64,000 nucleotides of DNA from Flavobacteriia bacterium. Its GTDB lineage: Bacteria; Bacteroidota; Bacteroidia; Flavobacteriales; Flavobacteriaceae. Shown here one piece after another: positions 1 to 9,869 of the stretch. The first letter of the stretch is position 1. Each line of letters begins with the position of its first letter. The position numbers and the translations under genes were made by a program. The stretch is taken from positions 434,001-498,000 of the forward strand of contig RDYL01000002.1 of the NCBI GenBank assembly GCA_004293165.1, read 5' to 3'. A model generated the notes under the pieces. The model was given only the letters and a program-made list of their open reading frames with translations. It made no database searches and had not been told where the DNA came from.

Positions 1-861
1 TTACCTGCAGCTATTTTAGTTATTGCAATTGGCTTAGATAAAATTAAAAGTACAATTGTTCAAAAAATTATTATTATAGTTTTTATTATAGGGTCTCTTG
101 TAGATTTATTTTTAGTTAAAGATTATTACAATTCAATTACAAAAACTCAATATAGAGAACTAGCAAAAGATGTAATTAAAAAAAACAGATATACTAATGC
201 AAAGATATATTCTGTATGGGGATGGCATTTACGTCATTTTTTTACAAATGATTCTACAAAAATGACAACCCAAGAACAGACATTGCAAGAGGTAGTAGAT
301 TTAATGGCGAACAATCCTAAAGAGAAAAAGGATTTTTGGTTTGTTGGGGCACATTTTCAAAAATTTGAACTCACACCAGATTCTGAAGCCTTTCTAAATA
401 GTAATTTTAATTTAGTAGAAAATGTTGAATATTTTGACACATGGGCAAGATATTATTCTCCAAAAGAAGGTGTAGAAAATTCGGTTGTACTAAATATAAA
501 TGAATTTGAACCTATTAAATCGGATAACGATATTAACATATTATTATTTTCAAATTCAATAACTAAATCGAAGCCAGTTATACTTAATGAAGGTTTATAT
601 AGAGTTGCAATTAAAGCCAAAAGCTTACCAGAGACTCCAATAAATAATGAGAATGCACATTTGACGGTTGATATGAATGGAAAAAAAATAGGGGAGTATT
701 TTGTTAGCGAGAAAAAAGAAGAAACAACTTATTTTCAGTTTCAAATTGCAAAACAACAACAAGTTACAATTGGTTTAACATTTGGAAACGATCTAGTTTT
801 AGATAACAAAGACAGAAATCTTTTGGTGTTTTCTGCTATTATAGAAAAAGTAAAAAAATAA
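1..861 (+). CDS. Membrane glycosyltransferase-like protein, C-terminal part (5' truncated)
   Basis: The reading frame is open from base 1, so the gene begins before the window; the first Met at 262 is internal. What is visible is the last 286 residues. About 40 hydrophobic residues, probably the final membrane segments, are followed by a soluble tail of about 240 residues rich in beta-type sequence. This layout (many membrane helices, then a C-terminal extracytoplasmic domain) fits GT39/ArnT-like polyprenyl-phosphate sugar transferases of polysaccharide clusters, but no catalytic residue lies in the visible part. The family call is therefore an inference from layout and from the neighbouring polysaccharide genes. 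Confidence 0.5.
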   Translation, partial: LPAAILVIAIGLDKIKSTIVQKIIIIVFIIGSLVDLFLVKDYYNSITKTQYRELAKDVIKKNRYTNAKIYSVWGWHLRHFFTNDSTKMTTQEQTLQEVVDLMANNPKEKKDFWFVGAHFQKFELTPDSEAFLNSNFNLVENVEYFDTWARYYSPKEGVENSVVLNINEFEPIKSDNDINILLFSNSITKSKPVILNEGLYRVAIKAKSLPETPINNENAHLTVDMNGKKIGEYFVSEKKEETTYFQFQIAKQQQVTIGLTFGNDLVLDNKDRNLLVFSAIIEKVKK

Positions 862-885
862 TTTTAATGGTAAAAAAAAATAATA

Positions 886-893
886 TAAATTTG
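886..893 (+). promoter_or_regulatory. -7 promoter box for the lipoprotein gene at 911
   Basis: TAAATTTG matches the Bacteroidetes -7 consensus TAnnTTTG. It lies 18 nt before the start codon at 911, giving a leader of roughly 10 nt. No convincing -33 element was seen. Confidence 0.5.
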
Positions 894-910
894 CACAAAA
901 AATATAAGAC

Positions 911-1453
911 ATGAAATTACAAAAATTAATATTTGGTTGCTTTATTTTATTTTCAACATTACAATCATGTAAAGAAGATAAAAAAGAAGAAGTTGGTGAC
1001 AAGCCTCAAGAATTAAAAGAAACTTTTAATGTTAATTTTAATTTAACAATACCAAAAGACGACACATTTCAGCTTTTTTTTACTGAAGATGAGACTTTAA
1101 ATTTTAGCGATGATAAATCTGTTAAAATTGTTGTTAAAGGAGGTGAAGCGCCACAAGATTTATTATTCAAATTACCAGAAGATGTTTTACCAACTAATAT
1201 CAGATTAGATTTTGGTCAAAATCCTGAGCAAGGAAATATAAAAGTGAATTCAATGAAATTTAAATATTTTGATAAAACTTTTGAAGCTAAAGATTCATTA
1301 GTTAGCAAGTATTTTTATTTGTTAGAATCTCAAGTTAAGTACGACCCTAGTACTTCAACCATATCAATTATCAAAAAACAAGGAGAATTATACGATCCAT
1401 TAATGTGGTCTAATCAGTTACTATCTGATGAGATGGTTAAAATGGTAAAATAA
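911..1453 (+). CDS. Hypothetical lipoprotein
   Basis: 180 aa. A short basic N-terminus and hydrophobic stretch end in the lipobox LQSC, with the acylated cysteine at residue 20, so this is an exported lipoprotein. The mature part starts with a Lys/Glu-rich linker and continues as mostly beta-type sequence without a recognised domain. It has its own -7 box and is closed by a hairpin terminator, so it is a single-gene unit between two polysaccharide genes. A role in surface polysaccharide work is possible only by position. Confidence 0.75.
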   Translation: MKLQKLIFGCFILFSTLQSCKEDKKEEVGDKPQELKETFNVNFNLTIPKDDTFQLFFTEDETLNFSDDKSVKIVVKGGEAPQDLLFKLPEDVLPTNIRLDFGQNPEQGNIKVNSMKFKYFDKTFEAKDSLVSKYFYLLESQVKYDPSTSTISIIKKQGELYDPLMWSNQLLSDEMVKMVK

Positions 1454-1470
1454 TTTTATTCAAATATTTT

Positions 1471-1506
1471 AAAAAAGTTACCTCCATAAAGGGTAACTTT
1501 TTTATT
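1471..1506 (+). terminator. Rho-independent terminator after the lipoprotein gene
   Basis: Inverted repeat AAAGTTACC / GGTAACTTT with a loop of about 9 nt, followed by a T run. It sits 18 nt after the stop codon of the upstream gene. Confidence 0.8.
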
Positions 1507-1530
1507 TTTATGAATTCATAATACATTCAA

Positions 1531-2196
1531 ATGAATTACGAAGAAAAAGATAAAGGATATTATTCTAATGTAAGATTAGATTTAATTAATTTAATTAATC
1601 GAGACAATAGAGAATTAAAAGTTCTTGAAATTGGAGCTGCTTATGGGGAAACACTTTTTTATTTAAAAGAAAATAGAATTGCCTCTGAGGTTGTTGGGGT
1701 GGATTTATTTGAAGATGTTAAAAATAAGCAAAACTATAAAAATATAGATAGATTTATTTTTGGTAATATTGAACAAATTGATTTGGTAGAATATTACGAT
1801 TATTTTGATATCATTTTATTACCAGATGTTTTAGAGCACTTATTAGAACCTAAACTTGTTTTAAATAAAATAAAAAAATATTTAAAGAAAGACGGAAAAA
1901 TAATTGTCAGTATGCCAAATATTCGTCATTATTCTGCTTTAATTAAAATTTTTATTAAAGGTGATTTCAGATACGAAGAAAGTGGTATTTTTGATTATAC
2001 TCATATGCGTTTTTATTGTAGAAAAAACATTAAAGAATTAATAGAAACATCAGGATATAAAGTAATAAATCAGCAAAGTTCAATTAAAAATTATTCTGGT
2101 AAATCTGTTACAAAAATTATTAATATGATTACTTTTAGTCTTTTTGAAGAGTTTTTTTCATATCAATATTTTTTTGTAGCCAATTCTAATGAATAA
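1531..2196 (+). CDS. Class I SAM-dependent methyltransferase
   Basis: 221 aa. The SAM-binding glycine motif EIGAAYGET lies at residues 33-41, the acidic end of strand 2 is at Asp58 (VVGVDL), and LLPDVLEHL near residue 97 matches the post-motif II region of Methyltransf_11/23 enzymes. The C-terminal half carries FDYTHMRFY, typical of methyltransferases in O-antigen and capsule clusters. It probably methylates a sugar or a lipid-linked intermediate; the acceptor cannot be read from sequence. Its 3' end overlaps the flippase gene by 8 bp, so the two are translationally coupled. Confidence 0.85.
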   Translation: MNYEEKDKGYYSNVRLDLINLINRDNRELKVLEIGAAYGETLFYLKENRIASEVVGVDLFEDVKNKQNYKNIDRFIFGNIEQIDLVEYYDYFDIILLPDVLEHLLEPKLVLNKIKKYLKKDGKIIVSMPNIRHYSALIKIFIKGDFRYEESGIFDYTHMRFYCRKNIKELIETSGYKVINQQSSIKNYSGKSVTKIINMITFSLFEEFFSYQYFFVANSNE

Positions 2197-3463
2197 TATT
2201 CAACCACATATTAGAAAATTAATTTCCTCATCAGGAATCAATTTCCTTTTTCGGATTTTTGGGCTTGGTACCTCTTTTTTAATAGTTCTATTAATTTCAA
2301 GATTGTTTGGTGTTGCTAATTATGGGAGTTACTCATTAACTTTCACCATTGCACAAGCTATTGCTATGATTTTTGGATTAGGAATCCCTAATGCATTAAT
2401 TATGCTAATAGGAATTCGAAATTTTAATGAAATAGAAGCAAAAAAATTATTATTTAAAGGATTAAAAATAACACTTCTTTTTTCATTAATACCCGCATTT
2501 TTATTATATTTAAGCGCTGATTTCATAGCTAACAAATTTTTTGACAACACCGCTTTAAATCATTTTCTTGAAATTGTAGCCTATACAATTCCTTTTTTTA
2601 TTATACACGAACTGTTTTTGTATTATTTTATTTCGGTTAAAAAATTTATTTCCTACAATATTTTCATGTTTGTATTGCCTAATCTTTTTTTGATCCTTTT
2701 TTTGTTTCTGTTTTATTTTATGGCAAAATCTGATTACTATACATTTCTGGCATTTGCTCTGTCAATAATTTTAATAGTTTTTATTGAGTTTATTGTTGTT
2801 TATGAATCAAAAATACACAAAACACCAAATGTTATATCTAATAAAGGATTATTAAAAACAGCTTCACCAATGCTATTTAGTGGACTTTTATTATATCTTT
2901 TAAATTGGACTGATGTAATTATGTTGGGCATAATGACCAATGAAAGTGAAGTAGGAATATATAATATTGCATATAAAATTGGTAGCGTTGGTTTTCTTGT
3001 AATTGTGTCAGTAAGCACAATTATAACACCCAAAATCGCAGAATTATATGGAAGCGGTAATTTGCAAGAATTAAAAAAATTAATTCATAATTCAACAAGA
3101 CTTATTTCTGTTTTAACAATTCCATTGGTTTTGTTCTTAGTAATAGGAAGTGAGTATATTTTATCGTTTTTTGGCGAGAATGTAATTGTAGGAAGTTCTA
3201 CTTTAATAATAGTATCTGTAGGGGTTTTGTTTAGTGCTATGGCGGGAAATGTAGATCAAATATTGAACATGACTAACAATCAAATAGTTTTGAGAAACAT
3301 TACTATTATTAGTTTTTTCATTAATATAATTTTTAATTTTATTTTAATTCCTAATTATGGGATTAAAGGGGCAGCAATAGCTAGTTTAATTTCTAATGTA
3401 TTCATTAATGCTGTATGTGTATATTATATAAAGAAAAAATTAGGCTTTTATACTTTATTTTAA
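2189..3463 (+). CDS. Wzx-type polysaccharide flippase (MOP superfamily)
   Basis: 424 aa, hydrophobic almost throughout, with about 12 predicted membrane helices. The N-terminal pattern SSSGINFLFRIFGLGTSF and the later NWTDVIMLG are typical of the polysaccharide-synthesis/oligosaccharide flippase family. The family moves undecaprenyl-PP-linked repeat units across the inner membrane. It starts inside the 3' end of the methyltransferase gene and its stop abuts the next ATG, so it sits in a tight operon. Together with the Wzy-like proteins nearby it points to a Wzx/Wzy-dependent pathway. Confidence 0.88.
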   Translation: MNNIQPHIRKLISSSGINFLFRIFGLGTSFLIVLLISRLFGVANYGSYSLTFTIAQAIAMIFGLGIPNALIMLIGIRNFNEIEAKKLLFKGLKITLLFSLIPAFLLYLSADFIANKFFDNTALNHFLEIVAYTIPFFIIHELFLYYFISVKKFISYNIFMFVLPNLFLILFLFLFYFMAKSDYYTFLAFALSIILIVFIEFIVVYESKIHKTPNVISNKGLLKTASPMLFSGLLLYLLNWTDVIMLGIMTNESEVGIYNIAYKIGSVGFLVIVSVSTIITPKIAELYGSGNLQELKKLIHNSTRLISVLTIPLVLFLVIGSEYILSFFGENVIVGSSTLIIVSVGVLFSAMAGNVDQILNMTNNQIVLRNITIISFFINIIFNFILIPNYGIKGAAIASLISNVFINAVCVYYIKKKLGFYTLF

Positions 3464-4267
3464 ATGGAAATACAATTATCAGTTATTATAGTAAATTATA
3501 ATGGATTACGATTTTTAAAGGATTGTTTAGATTCTTTGATTGATAAATTAAATACCATTTCGTACGAAATAATCATTTTAGATAACGATTCAAAAGATAA
3601 AAGTTGCTCATTTATCAAAGAAAATTATCCAATGATTAATCTTATAGAATCTAAAATAAACTATGGTTTTGGTAAAGGGAATAATGAAGCGGTAAAACAG
3701 GCAAAAGGAAAATATATATTACTTTTTAACAATGATACTATATTATTAGATAAGTTAGAGCCCATAATATCACTATTAGAAAATGATAAATCTATGGGTG
3801 TAGTTGGTATTAATATGTTAAACACAAATCAAGAGTACATACCTGCAGCAGGAAATTTTCCTAATTTAAGAAATATGTTTCAGTTTCAAAAGCTTCTAGA
3901 CTTAGGAATTGAGTTTAAAAAAGGTAAATTTTCAAAAGATTATTATGAAGTTGGTTGGTTAGCTGGCTCCTTTCTGTTTTTATCGAAAGAAACCTACATA
4001 AAAATTAAAGGATTTGACGAGGATTATTTTATGTATGTAGAAGATGTTGATTTTTGTAAAAAAATAGAAGATATTGGTTTAAAACGCATTTTTATGCCTA
4101 ATTTAAGTTATATCCATTTCGTGGGTTTTAATAAAAAGAAAAACCCAATGTTAGTTATGGGCTATAAAATTTACATAAAAAAACATTTTAAAGGAATTGC
4201 ACTTATTCTTATATCCATTGCTTTATCTATTAATTCTTTTGTAAAAAGTATAAAATCTAGATTTTAA
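3464..4267 (+). CDS. Glycosyltransferase family 2
   Basis: 267 aa. It opens with the GT-A fold signature LSVIIVNYNG. A metal/nucleotide-binding NND occurs at LLFNNDTILL, and the conserved acceptor-side stretch GFDEDYFMYVEDVDFC is present. This pattern is common in rhamnosyltransferase-like GT2 enzymes; donor and acceptor are unknown. The C-terminus is hydrophobic and may attach to the membrane. The start codon directly follows the flippase stop codon. Confidence 0.88.
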   Translation: MEIQLSVIIVNYNGLRFLKDCLDSLIDKLNTISYEIIILDNDSKDKSCSFIKENYPMINLIESKINYGFGKGNNEAVKQAKGKYILLFNNDTILLDKLEPIISLLENDKSMGVVGINMLNTNQEYIPAAGNFPNLRNMFQFQKLLDLGIEFKKGKFSKDYYEVGWLAGSFLFLSKETYIKIKGFDEDYFMYVEDVDFCKKIEDIGLKRIFMPNLSYIHFVGFNKKKNPMLVMGYKIYIKKHFKGIALILISIALSINSFVKSIKSRF

Positions 4268-4280
4268 ACAATTTATTCTG

Positions 4281-4288
4281 TATTTTTG
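4281..4288 (+). promoter_or_regulatory. -7 promoter box inside the polysaccharide cluster
   Basis: TATTTTTG matches TAnnTTTG and lies 20 nt before the start at 4308, in the only gap of this part of the cluster. It suggests an internal promoter. Confidence 0.45.
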
Positions 4289-4307
4289 GATTTTAACAGT
4301 AGTATAA

Positions 4308-5552
4308 ATGAAGATTAATAAAGCAAGTTTTTACAATACACTTCTGATTGTGATGTTATTATCGCAAATTTATATTCCGTCATTTAAGTTTAATGTTTTT
4401 TTTCAGTTGCTTGTTTTAAGCTTTTTTCTGATTTATGAAAAGCCTAAATTAAAAAACACATTTTTAAAAGTCTTATTTCCTATTTTTCTTATTTTTTTTA
4501 TTGGATTTATTGGAATGATAGTTTTTAAAAGACCAATAGGTTTAGCTTTAAAAGATGTTTTTCACTTTATTAAACCCATTCAAGGAATTTTAATTGGTTA
4601 CTTTTTTTATCAATTAGTTGATAATAAAAAAGTTTTTTTTCAAGCCATAATAAAGGCCGCATTAATATCGGCAAGTATACATATATTTATTGTTCTTTTT
4701 TTTACAAACTTTAGCTCGGGTTCTATTCATGCAATTAGAGAATTTACTAGAGATAATTATTTAGAATTATTTGCTCTTTTTTTTGTATTATATTATAAGT
4801 TTTTCTTTGAAGAAGAATTAATTAAGAGCAGTTTAAATAGGAAATTTATTGTTTCTATTTTATTGGTTTCTTGTGTATTGTATTTTTCAAGGACAATGAT
4901 GGTTGCATCATTAATTATACTACTATCAATTTATAGATACACAAAACTATCTTTGAAATCAATAAAGTTTTTGACTTTAATAGTAACGGTGATTATTTTA
5001 TTTTATACTTATCTTTATTCTGTTTCGATTGATAGAGATGCAACAGGTATAGAGGCTTTTTTATATAAAGTTAAAATTGCGCCTGCTGAACTTTTTGAAA
5101 CGAAAATAGACAGAGAAAACCATCAGGATTTGTGGGATCATTGGAGAGGTTACGAAGCTAAGCGTGCTTTTGCACTGATGAATGAACAACCTGTAAGTTA
5201 TTTAATTGGAACAGGTTATGGTTCTTTAGTGAATTTAAAATTCAATGCTCCCTTAAATGGTAAAAAAAAAGGAATGAAGTATATTTCCGAATTACATAAT
5301 GGTTATCCTTATTTACTATATAAATCAGGTGCTATTGCACTTGTTTCATATTTAGTTTTTCTTTTTTTAATGTATAAAAATATATATGTTAAATTTACTT
5401 TTGAAACAATTTTCATTTCAGCTATAGCACTTTTTTATTTCTTTACAACATTAACAATTACAGGAATTTACAACACAAACGATACAATTGTATTTATCTT
5501 GGGAGCTTTATTTTGTAGTTATTTCAAATCAAGAAAAAAAGCAGAATCATGA
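4308..5552 (+). CDS. Wzy/O-antigen ligase-like membrane protein (first copy)
   Basis: 414 aa with about 10-12 predicted membrane helices and a larger extracytoplasmic loop around residues 245-340. The loop ends with GTGYGS and then ELHNGYPYLLYKSG, the His-Asn-Gly arrangement usual in the Wzy_C/WaaL superfamily. Members either polymerise lipid-linked repeat units (Wzy) or ligate the chain to lipid A core (WaaL); sequence alone does not separate these. A second such protein is encoded at 8522. The next gene overlaps it by 4 bp (ATGA). Confidence 0.75.
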   Translation: MKINKASFYNTLLIVMLLSQIYIPSFKFNVFFQLLVLSFFLIYEKPKLKNTFLKVLFPIFLIFFIGFIGMIVFKRPIGLALKDVFHFIKPIQGILIGYFFYQLVDNKKVFFQAIIKAALISASIHIFIVLFFTNFSSGSIHAIREFTRDNYLELFALFFVLYYKFFFEEELIKSSLNRKFIVSILLVSCVLYFSRTMMVASLIILLSIYRYTKLSLKSIKFLTLIVTVIILFYTYLYSVSIDRDATGIEAFLYKVKIAPAELFETKIDRENHQDLWDHWRGYEAKRAFALMNEQPVSYLIGTGYGSLVNLKFNAPLNGKKKGMKYISELHNGYPYLLYKSGAIALVSYLVFLFLMYKNIYVKFTFETIFISAIALFYFFTTLTITGIYNTNDTIVFILGALFCSYFKSRKKAES

Positions 5553-6226
5553 TTAAAAAAATATTTCAAAAATTACTATTAAAAACCGGTAAATCATATA
5601 AATTGGATTCGCTGATTCCAGAACAACTATTGGTTGCATTCCTATTTGAAAGATTAATAATGATGATAAGAGGTTTACTCCTTTTGAGAGGCAAAATTTT
5701 TTTAGGAAAAGGATGTTCAATTAAAAACAAAGGGAATTTTTCTTTCGGGAACAACGTCACCATTGAAAAACACACTACAATTGATTGTTATGCTTCAGAA
5801 AAAATTCAAATAGGTTCTGGTTCTAGAATAGGCGCGTATTCTTTAGTGACTTGTACAAGCCATCTTTCAAAGTATGGAAAAGGATTAAAAATTGGAGAAA
5901 ATTCTGCAATTGGTCGTTTCTCAGAATTTGGAGCATCCGGTGGGATAGAAATAGGTAATAACGTAATTATGGGATCTTATATTAGTTTTCATTCAGAAAA
6001 CCATAATTATGAGGACAAATTGCGCTTGATAAGAGAGCAAGGAGTCACCTCAAATGGCATAAAATTAGGTAACAACATTTGGGTAGGCGCTAAAGTTACC
6101 TTTTTAGATGGAAGTCAAGTTGGAGATAATTCTGTTGTGGCAGCAGGTGCTGTTGTTAGAGGTGTTTTTCCTAACAATGTAATTATTGGAGGCGTACCTG
6201 CTATAATTTTAAAAGTCATTAAATAA
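5549..6226 (+). CDS. Hexapeptide-repeat (left-handed beta-helix) acyltransferase
   Basis: 225 aa. Hexapeptide repeats run from about residue 50 to the end (for example NIWVGAKVTFLDGSQVGDNS and VVAAGAVV). The catalytic-type His lies in HSENHNYED, as in the WbbJ/Maa/CysE-like group. It likely O-acetylates a sugar of the repeat unit. An N-terminal extension of about 50 residues precedes the helix. It overlaps the polymerase-like gene by 4 bp and is 2 bp from the next gene, so it is translated as part of the same operon. Confidence 0.85.
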   Translation: MIKKIFQKLLLKTGKSYKLDSLIPEQLLVAFLFERLIMMIRGLLLLRGKIFLGKGCSIKNKGNFSFGNNVTIEKHTTIDCYASEKIQIGSGSRIGAYSLVTCTSHLSKYGKGLKIGENSAIGRFSEFGASGGIEIGNNVIMGSYISFHSENHNYEDKLRLIREQGVTSNGIKLGNNIWVGAKVTFLDGSQVGDNSVVAAGAVVRGVFPNNVIIGGVPAIILKVIK

Positions 6227-6228
6227 CA

Positions 6229-7389
6229 ATGAAAAAGATTCTTTTTATTCATCAGTCAGCGGAATTATATGGCTCCGATAAAACATTATTATTATTGTTG
6301 AAAAATATAGATAAATCTAAATATAAACCAATAGTTATTTTACCATTTGATGGCCCTTTAAAAGATGCTTTAGAGAGTGAAAAAATTGAAGTTGTAATTG
6401 CACCCGTTTTAAAATTATATAGAAAACTTTTTACTCCAAAAAACATATTTGGGTTTTTTGGTGATATAAATAAGGCCTTTAAAATCATAAATGAGTTACA
6501 TAGTAAGCATCAATTTGATTTGATTTATTCGAATACGTTAGCCGTTTTGTTAGGAATAATTTATGCTTGGAAGAACAATATTAAACATTTATGGCATGTT
6601 CATGAAATTATTGAAAAACCAAAAGTATTTAATAAAGGGTTTAAAAAACTTTTAGCCTTAAAAAGCAATAGTTTTATTGTTTATAATTCTAAAGCGACAC
6701 AGCTTTTTTGGGAAACTAACTCAAAAATTTCAAAAAAAGGGTTAGTTATTTGGAACGGAATTGATGTTAATATAACAGAAATTAGTGCATCAGAAGTATT
6801 AGAAATTAGAACAAATAAGTTTTTGTTACAATCAAATGAAATTGTAATTGCATTGGTAGGAAGAATTAGCCGATGGAAAGGACAAATGATTTTATTAGAA
6901 GCATTTAATAAACTAGCACAAAAAACAGAGAATATCAAACTTATATTTGTTGGTGCTCCACCTCCAAATCAAGAGAATTTTCAATATGATTTAGAAGACA
7001 GAATTAAAACCTATCATTTAGAAAGTAAAGTATTAATACTCCCTTTTCAAAATGATATTCATAAAATTTGGCAAGCAATTGATATTGCAGTTGTTCCTTC
7101 AACAGAGCCAGAACCTTTTGGAATGGTTGCTATTGAAGCTATGATGGCTAAAAAACCCATTGTAGCATCAAATCATGGCGGTTTAAAAGAAATTATACTA
7201 CAAAATGAAACTGGATTTTTGGTTACTCCAAATAGAGAACAAGGATTAATAAGTGCTTTAGAAAAACTAATTCAAAGTGAATTATTAAGAAAACAAATGG
7301 GAGAAAACGGTCAACAAAGAGTTATTAAGGAGTTTTCAGTAGCTCATTATGTATCTTCTTTTGAAAACTTCTTTGACAAAAATTGTTAA
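6229..7389 (+). CDS. Glycosyltransferase family 4
   Basis: 386 aa with two Rossmann-like halves (GT-B fold). The N-terminal half has LFIHQSAELYGSDKT and the WHVHEII stretch. The C-terminal half has the GT4 E-x7-E motif in EPFGMVAIEAMMAKKPIVAS with HGGLKEII, which contacts the nucleotide-sugar donor. It is a retaining glycosyltransferase for repeat-unit assembly on the cytoplasmic face; the specific sugar is unknown. It follows the acyltransferase by 2 bp. Confidence 0.88.
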   Translation: MKKILFIHQSAELYGSDKTLLLLLKNIDKSKYKPIVILPFDGPLKDALESEKIEVVIAPVLKLYRKLFTPKNIFGFFGDINKAFKIINELHSKHQFDLIYSNTLAVLLGIIYAWKNNIKHLWHVHEIIEKPKVFNKGFKKLLALKSNSFIVYNSKATQLFWETNSKISKKGLVIWNGIDVNITEISASEVLEIRTNKFLLQSNEIVIALVGRISRWKGQMILLEAFNKLAQKTENIKLIFVGAPPPNQENFQYDLEDRIKTYHLESKVLILPFQNDIHKIWQAIDIAVVPSTEPEPFGMVAIEAMMAKKPIVASNHGGLKEIILQNETGFLVTPNREQGLISALEKLIQSELLRKQMGENGQQRVIKEFSVAHYVSSFENFFDKNC

Positions 7390-7443
7390 TAAACCTAAAA
7401 TAGCCATTCATTAAATTTTTTTTATAAATAGTATTAAAATAGT

Positions 7444-7451
7444 TACATTTG
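7444..7451 (+). promoter_or_regulatory. -7 promoter box for the DUF1972 glycosyltransferase gene
   Basis: TACATTTG matches TAnnTTTG, 19 nt before the start at 7471, in an 81-bp gap of the cluster. It suggests a second internal promoter. Confidence 0.5.
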
Positions 7452-7470
7452 AAAAAATATTATTTTTTTA

Positions 7471-8580
7471 ATGAAAATTGCAATATTAGGAACACGTGGT
7501 GTACCCAATCATTACGGAGGATTTGAACAATTTGCAGAATTTTTTTCTGTTTATTTAGCTGATAAAGGACACGAGGTTTATTGTTATAACTCTCATAATC
7601 ATCCATACCAAGAAAAAACTTTTCACGGAGTACATATTTTACACCAACATGACCCTGAGTATAAATATGGTACTTTTGGCCAGTTTATCTACGACTACAA
7701 TTGTATTATGGATGCTCGGAAAAGAAATCTCGATATTATTTTACAACTAGGTTATACTAGCAATTCTATTTGGGGGTTTTTAATGCCTAAAAAAGCTATT
7801 AATATAATTAATATGGATGGGTTAGAATGGAAGCGTTCTAAATATTCATTGCCAATTCAGCAATTCTTAAAAGTAGCCGAATGGTTAGCCGCAAGATCTG
7901 GAGACTATTTAGTGGCAGATTCACTCGGAATACAATCTTTTTTAAAGAAAACCTATAACAAAGAATCAACTTATATTGCTTACGGCGCCCATTTGTTTGA
8001 TGCACCAAATGAAAACATTTTAAACAATTACCAAGTAGAAAAATGGAACTATAATATGGTAATGGCTCGTTTCGAACCTGAAAATAATTTAGATATGGTA
8101 TTGGAAGGAGTAGCGTTAAACAAGGAAGACCAAACACCTATTTTAGTTATAGGAAAACACGAAACAAAATATGGTGCTTATTTAAAAAACAAGTTTAAAA
8201 ATTTCCCAAACATTTGTTTTATAGGAGGAATTTATAACTTAGAGCATCTAAATAATTTAAGATATTTTAGCAATTTATATTTTCACGGACATAGTGTTGG
8301 TGGAACAAACCCCTCTTTATTAGAAGCTATGGCCTCTCAGGCATTAGTAATAGCTCATAATAACGATTTTAATAAAGGAGTATTAAAAGAAAATGCCTAT
8401 TATTTTTCTAATCCGATTGAAGTTAAAAAAATCTTAAATACTGTCAAAAAAAATGATAACTTGCACTTTATAAAAAACAATTATCAGGCAATTGCAAACG
8501 ATTTTAATTGGGAAAAAATAAATGGCGATTATTTACAACTTTTTGAAAAATGTATGGAACAATCTTCTAAACGAAAGTAA
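7471..8580 (+). CDS. DUF1972 glycosyltransferase (rhamnosyltransferase-like)
   Basis: 369 aa. The N-terminus ILGTRGVPNHYGGFEQFAEF is the signature of the DUF1972 domain, a GT-B N-terminal half found in WchF/WcfN-type rhamnosyltransferases. The C-terminal half contains the donor-site region GGTNPSLLEAMASQALVIAH, where Glu in LLEA takes the GT4 role. It most likely adds a sugar early in repeat-unit assembly. The downstream gene starts within its last 59 bp. Confidence 0.85.
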   Translation: MKIAILGTRGVPNHYGGFEQFAEFFSVYLADKGHEVYCYNSHNHPYQEKTFHGVHILHQHDPEYKYGTFGQFIYDYNCIMDARKRNLDIILQLGYTSNSIWGFLMPKKAINIINMDGLEWKRSKYSLPIQQFLKVAEWLAARSGDYLVADSLGIQSFLKKTYNKESTYIAYGAHLFDAPNENILNNYQVEKWNYNMVMARFEPENNLDMVLEGVALNKEDQTPILVIGKHETKYGAYLKNKFKNFPNICFIGGIYNLEHLNNLRYFSNLYFHGHSVGGTNPSLLEAMASQALVIAHNNDFNKGVLKENAYYFSNPIEVKKILNTVKKNDNLHFIKNNYQAIANDFNWEKINGDYLQLFEKCMEQSSKRK

Positions 8581-9868
8581 AACAAACATTTCTTTTTTAC
8601 CATTGGTTTTACTAATGGTAACTATTCCATTACAATTAGGAATTAATAATGTTTTTTTAGGGTTGTTTATTATCTTGGTTTTACTCAATAAAAATAAGAC
8701 TAAACCTCATTTTGCTCTTGTTTTATTGTTACCTATACTACTTTTTTTATGGATGGTTTTATCTTATTTTTGGTCAATTGACCCAATAAGAACTTTAAAT
8801 TCTATTCCCAAGGAAATAGCACTGTTACTATTACCTTTTGCTTTTTTATTCGTTTCTTTTTCTAAATCAGAAAAATCCAAAGCAATAAGTATTTATAGTT
8901 ATGCTATGGTTTTATTCGTAGTTTACTATTTAATTAGAGCGATTATTAGATATGTCACTACTCAAGATAGTAGCGTATTCTTTTATCATGGAGAAAATGA
9001 CGATGATTACGGTTTAGTTCCAAAATTATTAAATGCTATTCACTTGTCTGTTTTTGTAGCAATTGCTTTTTTTTATTTTTTCACTCAAGAAATCAAATCT
9101 AAATTAAACATTGCATTAACATTATTGTTATTTGCTTTCATAATTTTATTATCATCAAAAAATATAATTTTAATAGTAGTTATATTAATATTAGTCCAGT
9201 TGATTTTTTATTCAAAAATTGCGAATAAAATGAGATTAAGAAACTTAATTGTTATGTTAATAATTTGTGGATTAATACTTTCATTTGGAAAAATAAAGGA
9301 GCGGTTTCAGGTCGAATTTCAAACAAATACAACTAAAAGCATTTCTAATAATGTTATCAATGGAGTTCCAGAAGGAGTTTATAACATAAGTATCAATGAA
9401 GCTTGGAATAATGCAAAATTTACTCCAAATGATTTTTTTAATGGTACTGCTTTTCGTGTATATCAAGCAAGGCTATTTTTAGAATTTTTAGATAAAGAAC
9501 CAATTTTTTGGAGAGGATTTGGGTTAAATGCTTCGTTAGTTAAAATGGAAGAAAAAGGGAAAAAATATAACGTTTTCTTAGGCGACAATAGTCAAGAAGG
9601 TTATCAAAAAAAGAATTTCCATAATCAATATATTCAAAATTTTGCTGAATTAGGAGTTGTAGGGTTTCTAATATTAATTATAATTTTAAGCTTAAATATA
9701 AAAAACGCTATAAAAAGTAAAGATTTTGTGCATATTGCTTTTGCAATTCTAATGATAAGCTTATTTTTGACAGAGTCTTTCTTGTGGAGACAACGAGGCG
9801 TATTGTTTTTTACTATTTTTTATTGTCTATTTAACACTATGAATCAATCTATAATTGAGAAAAAATAA
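8522..9868 (+). CDS. O-antigen ligase/polymerase-like membrane protein (second copy)
   Basis: 448 aa with about 11 predicted membrane segments and an extracytoplasmic loop around residues 270-375 that ends in [19 protein letters not shown], the His-bearing motif of the Wzy_C/O-antigen ligase family. The chosen ATG overlaps the DUF1972 gene by 59 bp; a later in-frame start such as the ATG near 8615 would remove part of the first helix, so the long form is preferred but not certain. With the protein at 4308 it gives the cluster two members of this superfamily, plausibly one polymerase and one ligase. Confidence 0.75.
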   Translation: MAIIYNFLKNVWNNLLNESKTNISFLPLVLLMVTIPLQLGINNVFLGLFIILVLLNKNKTKPHFALVLLLPILLFLWMVLSYFWSIDPIRTLNSIPKEIALLLLPFAFLFVSFSKSEKSKAISIYSYAMVLFVVYYLIRAIIRYVTTQDSSVFFYHGENDDDYGLVPKLLNAIHLSVFVAIAFFYFFTQEIKSKLNIALTLLLFAFIILLSSKNIILIVVILILVQLIFYSKIANKMRLRNLIVMLIICGLILSFGKIKERFQVEFQTNTTKSISNNVINGVPEGVYNISINEAWNNAKFTPNDFFNGTAFRVYQARLFLEFLDKEPIFWRGFGLNASLVKMEEKGKKYNVFLGDNSQEGYQKKNFHNQYIQNFAELGVVGFLILIIILSLNIKNAIKSKDFVHIAFAILMISLFLTESFLWRQRGVLFFTIFYCLFNTMNQSIIEKK

Positions 9869-9869
9869 A

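Noticed and set aside
9855..9869. Upstream TTG start for the UDP-glucuronate decarboxylase
   Set aside because: It lies inside the preceding gene and adds only MRKNK before the ATG that begins the conserved Rossmann strand.
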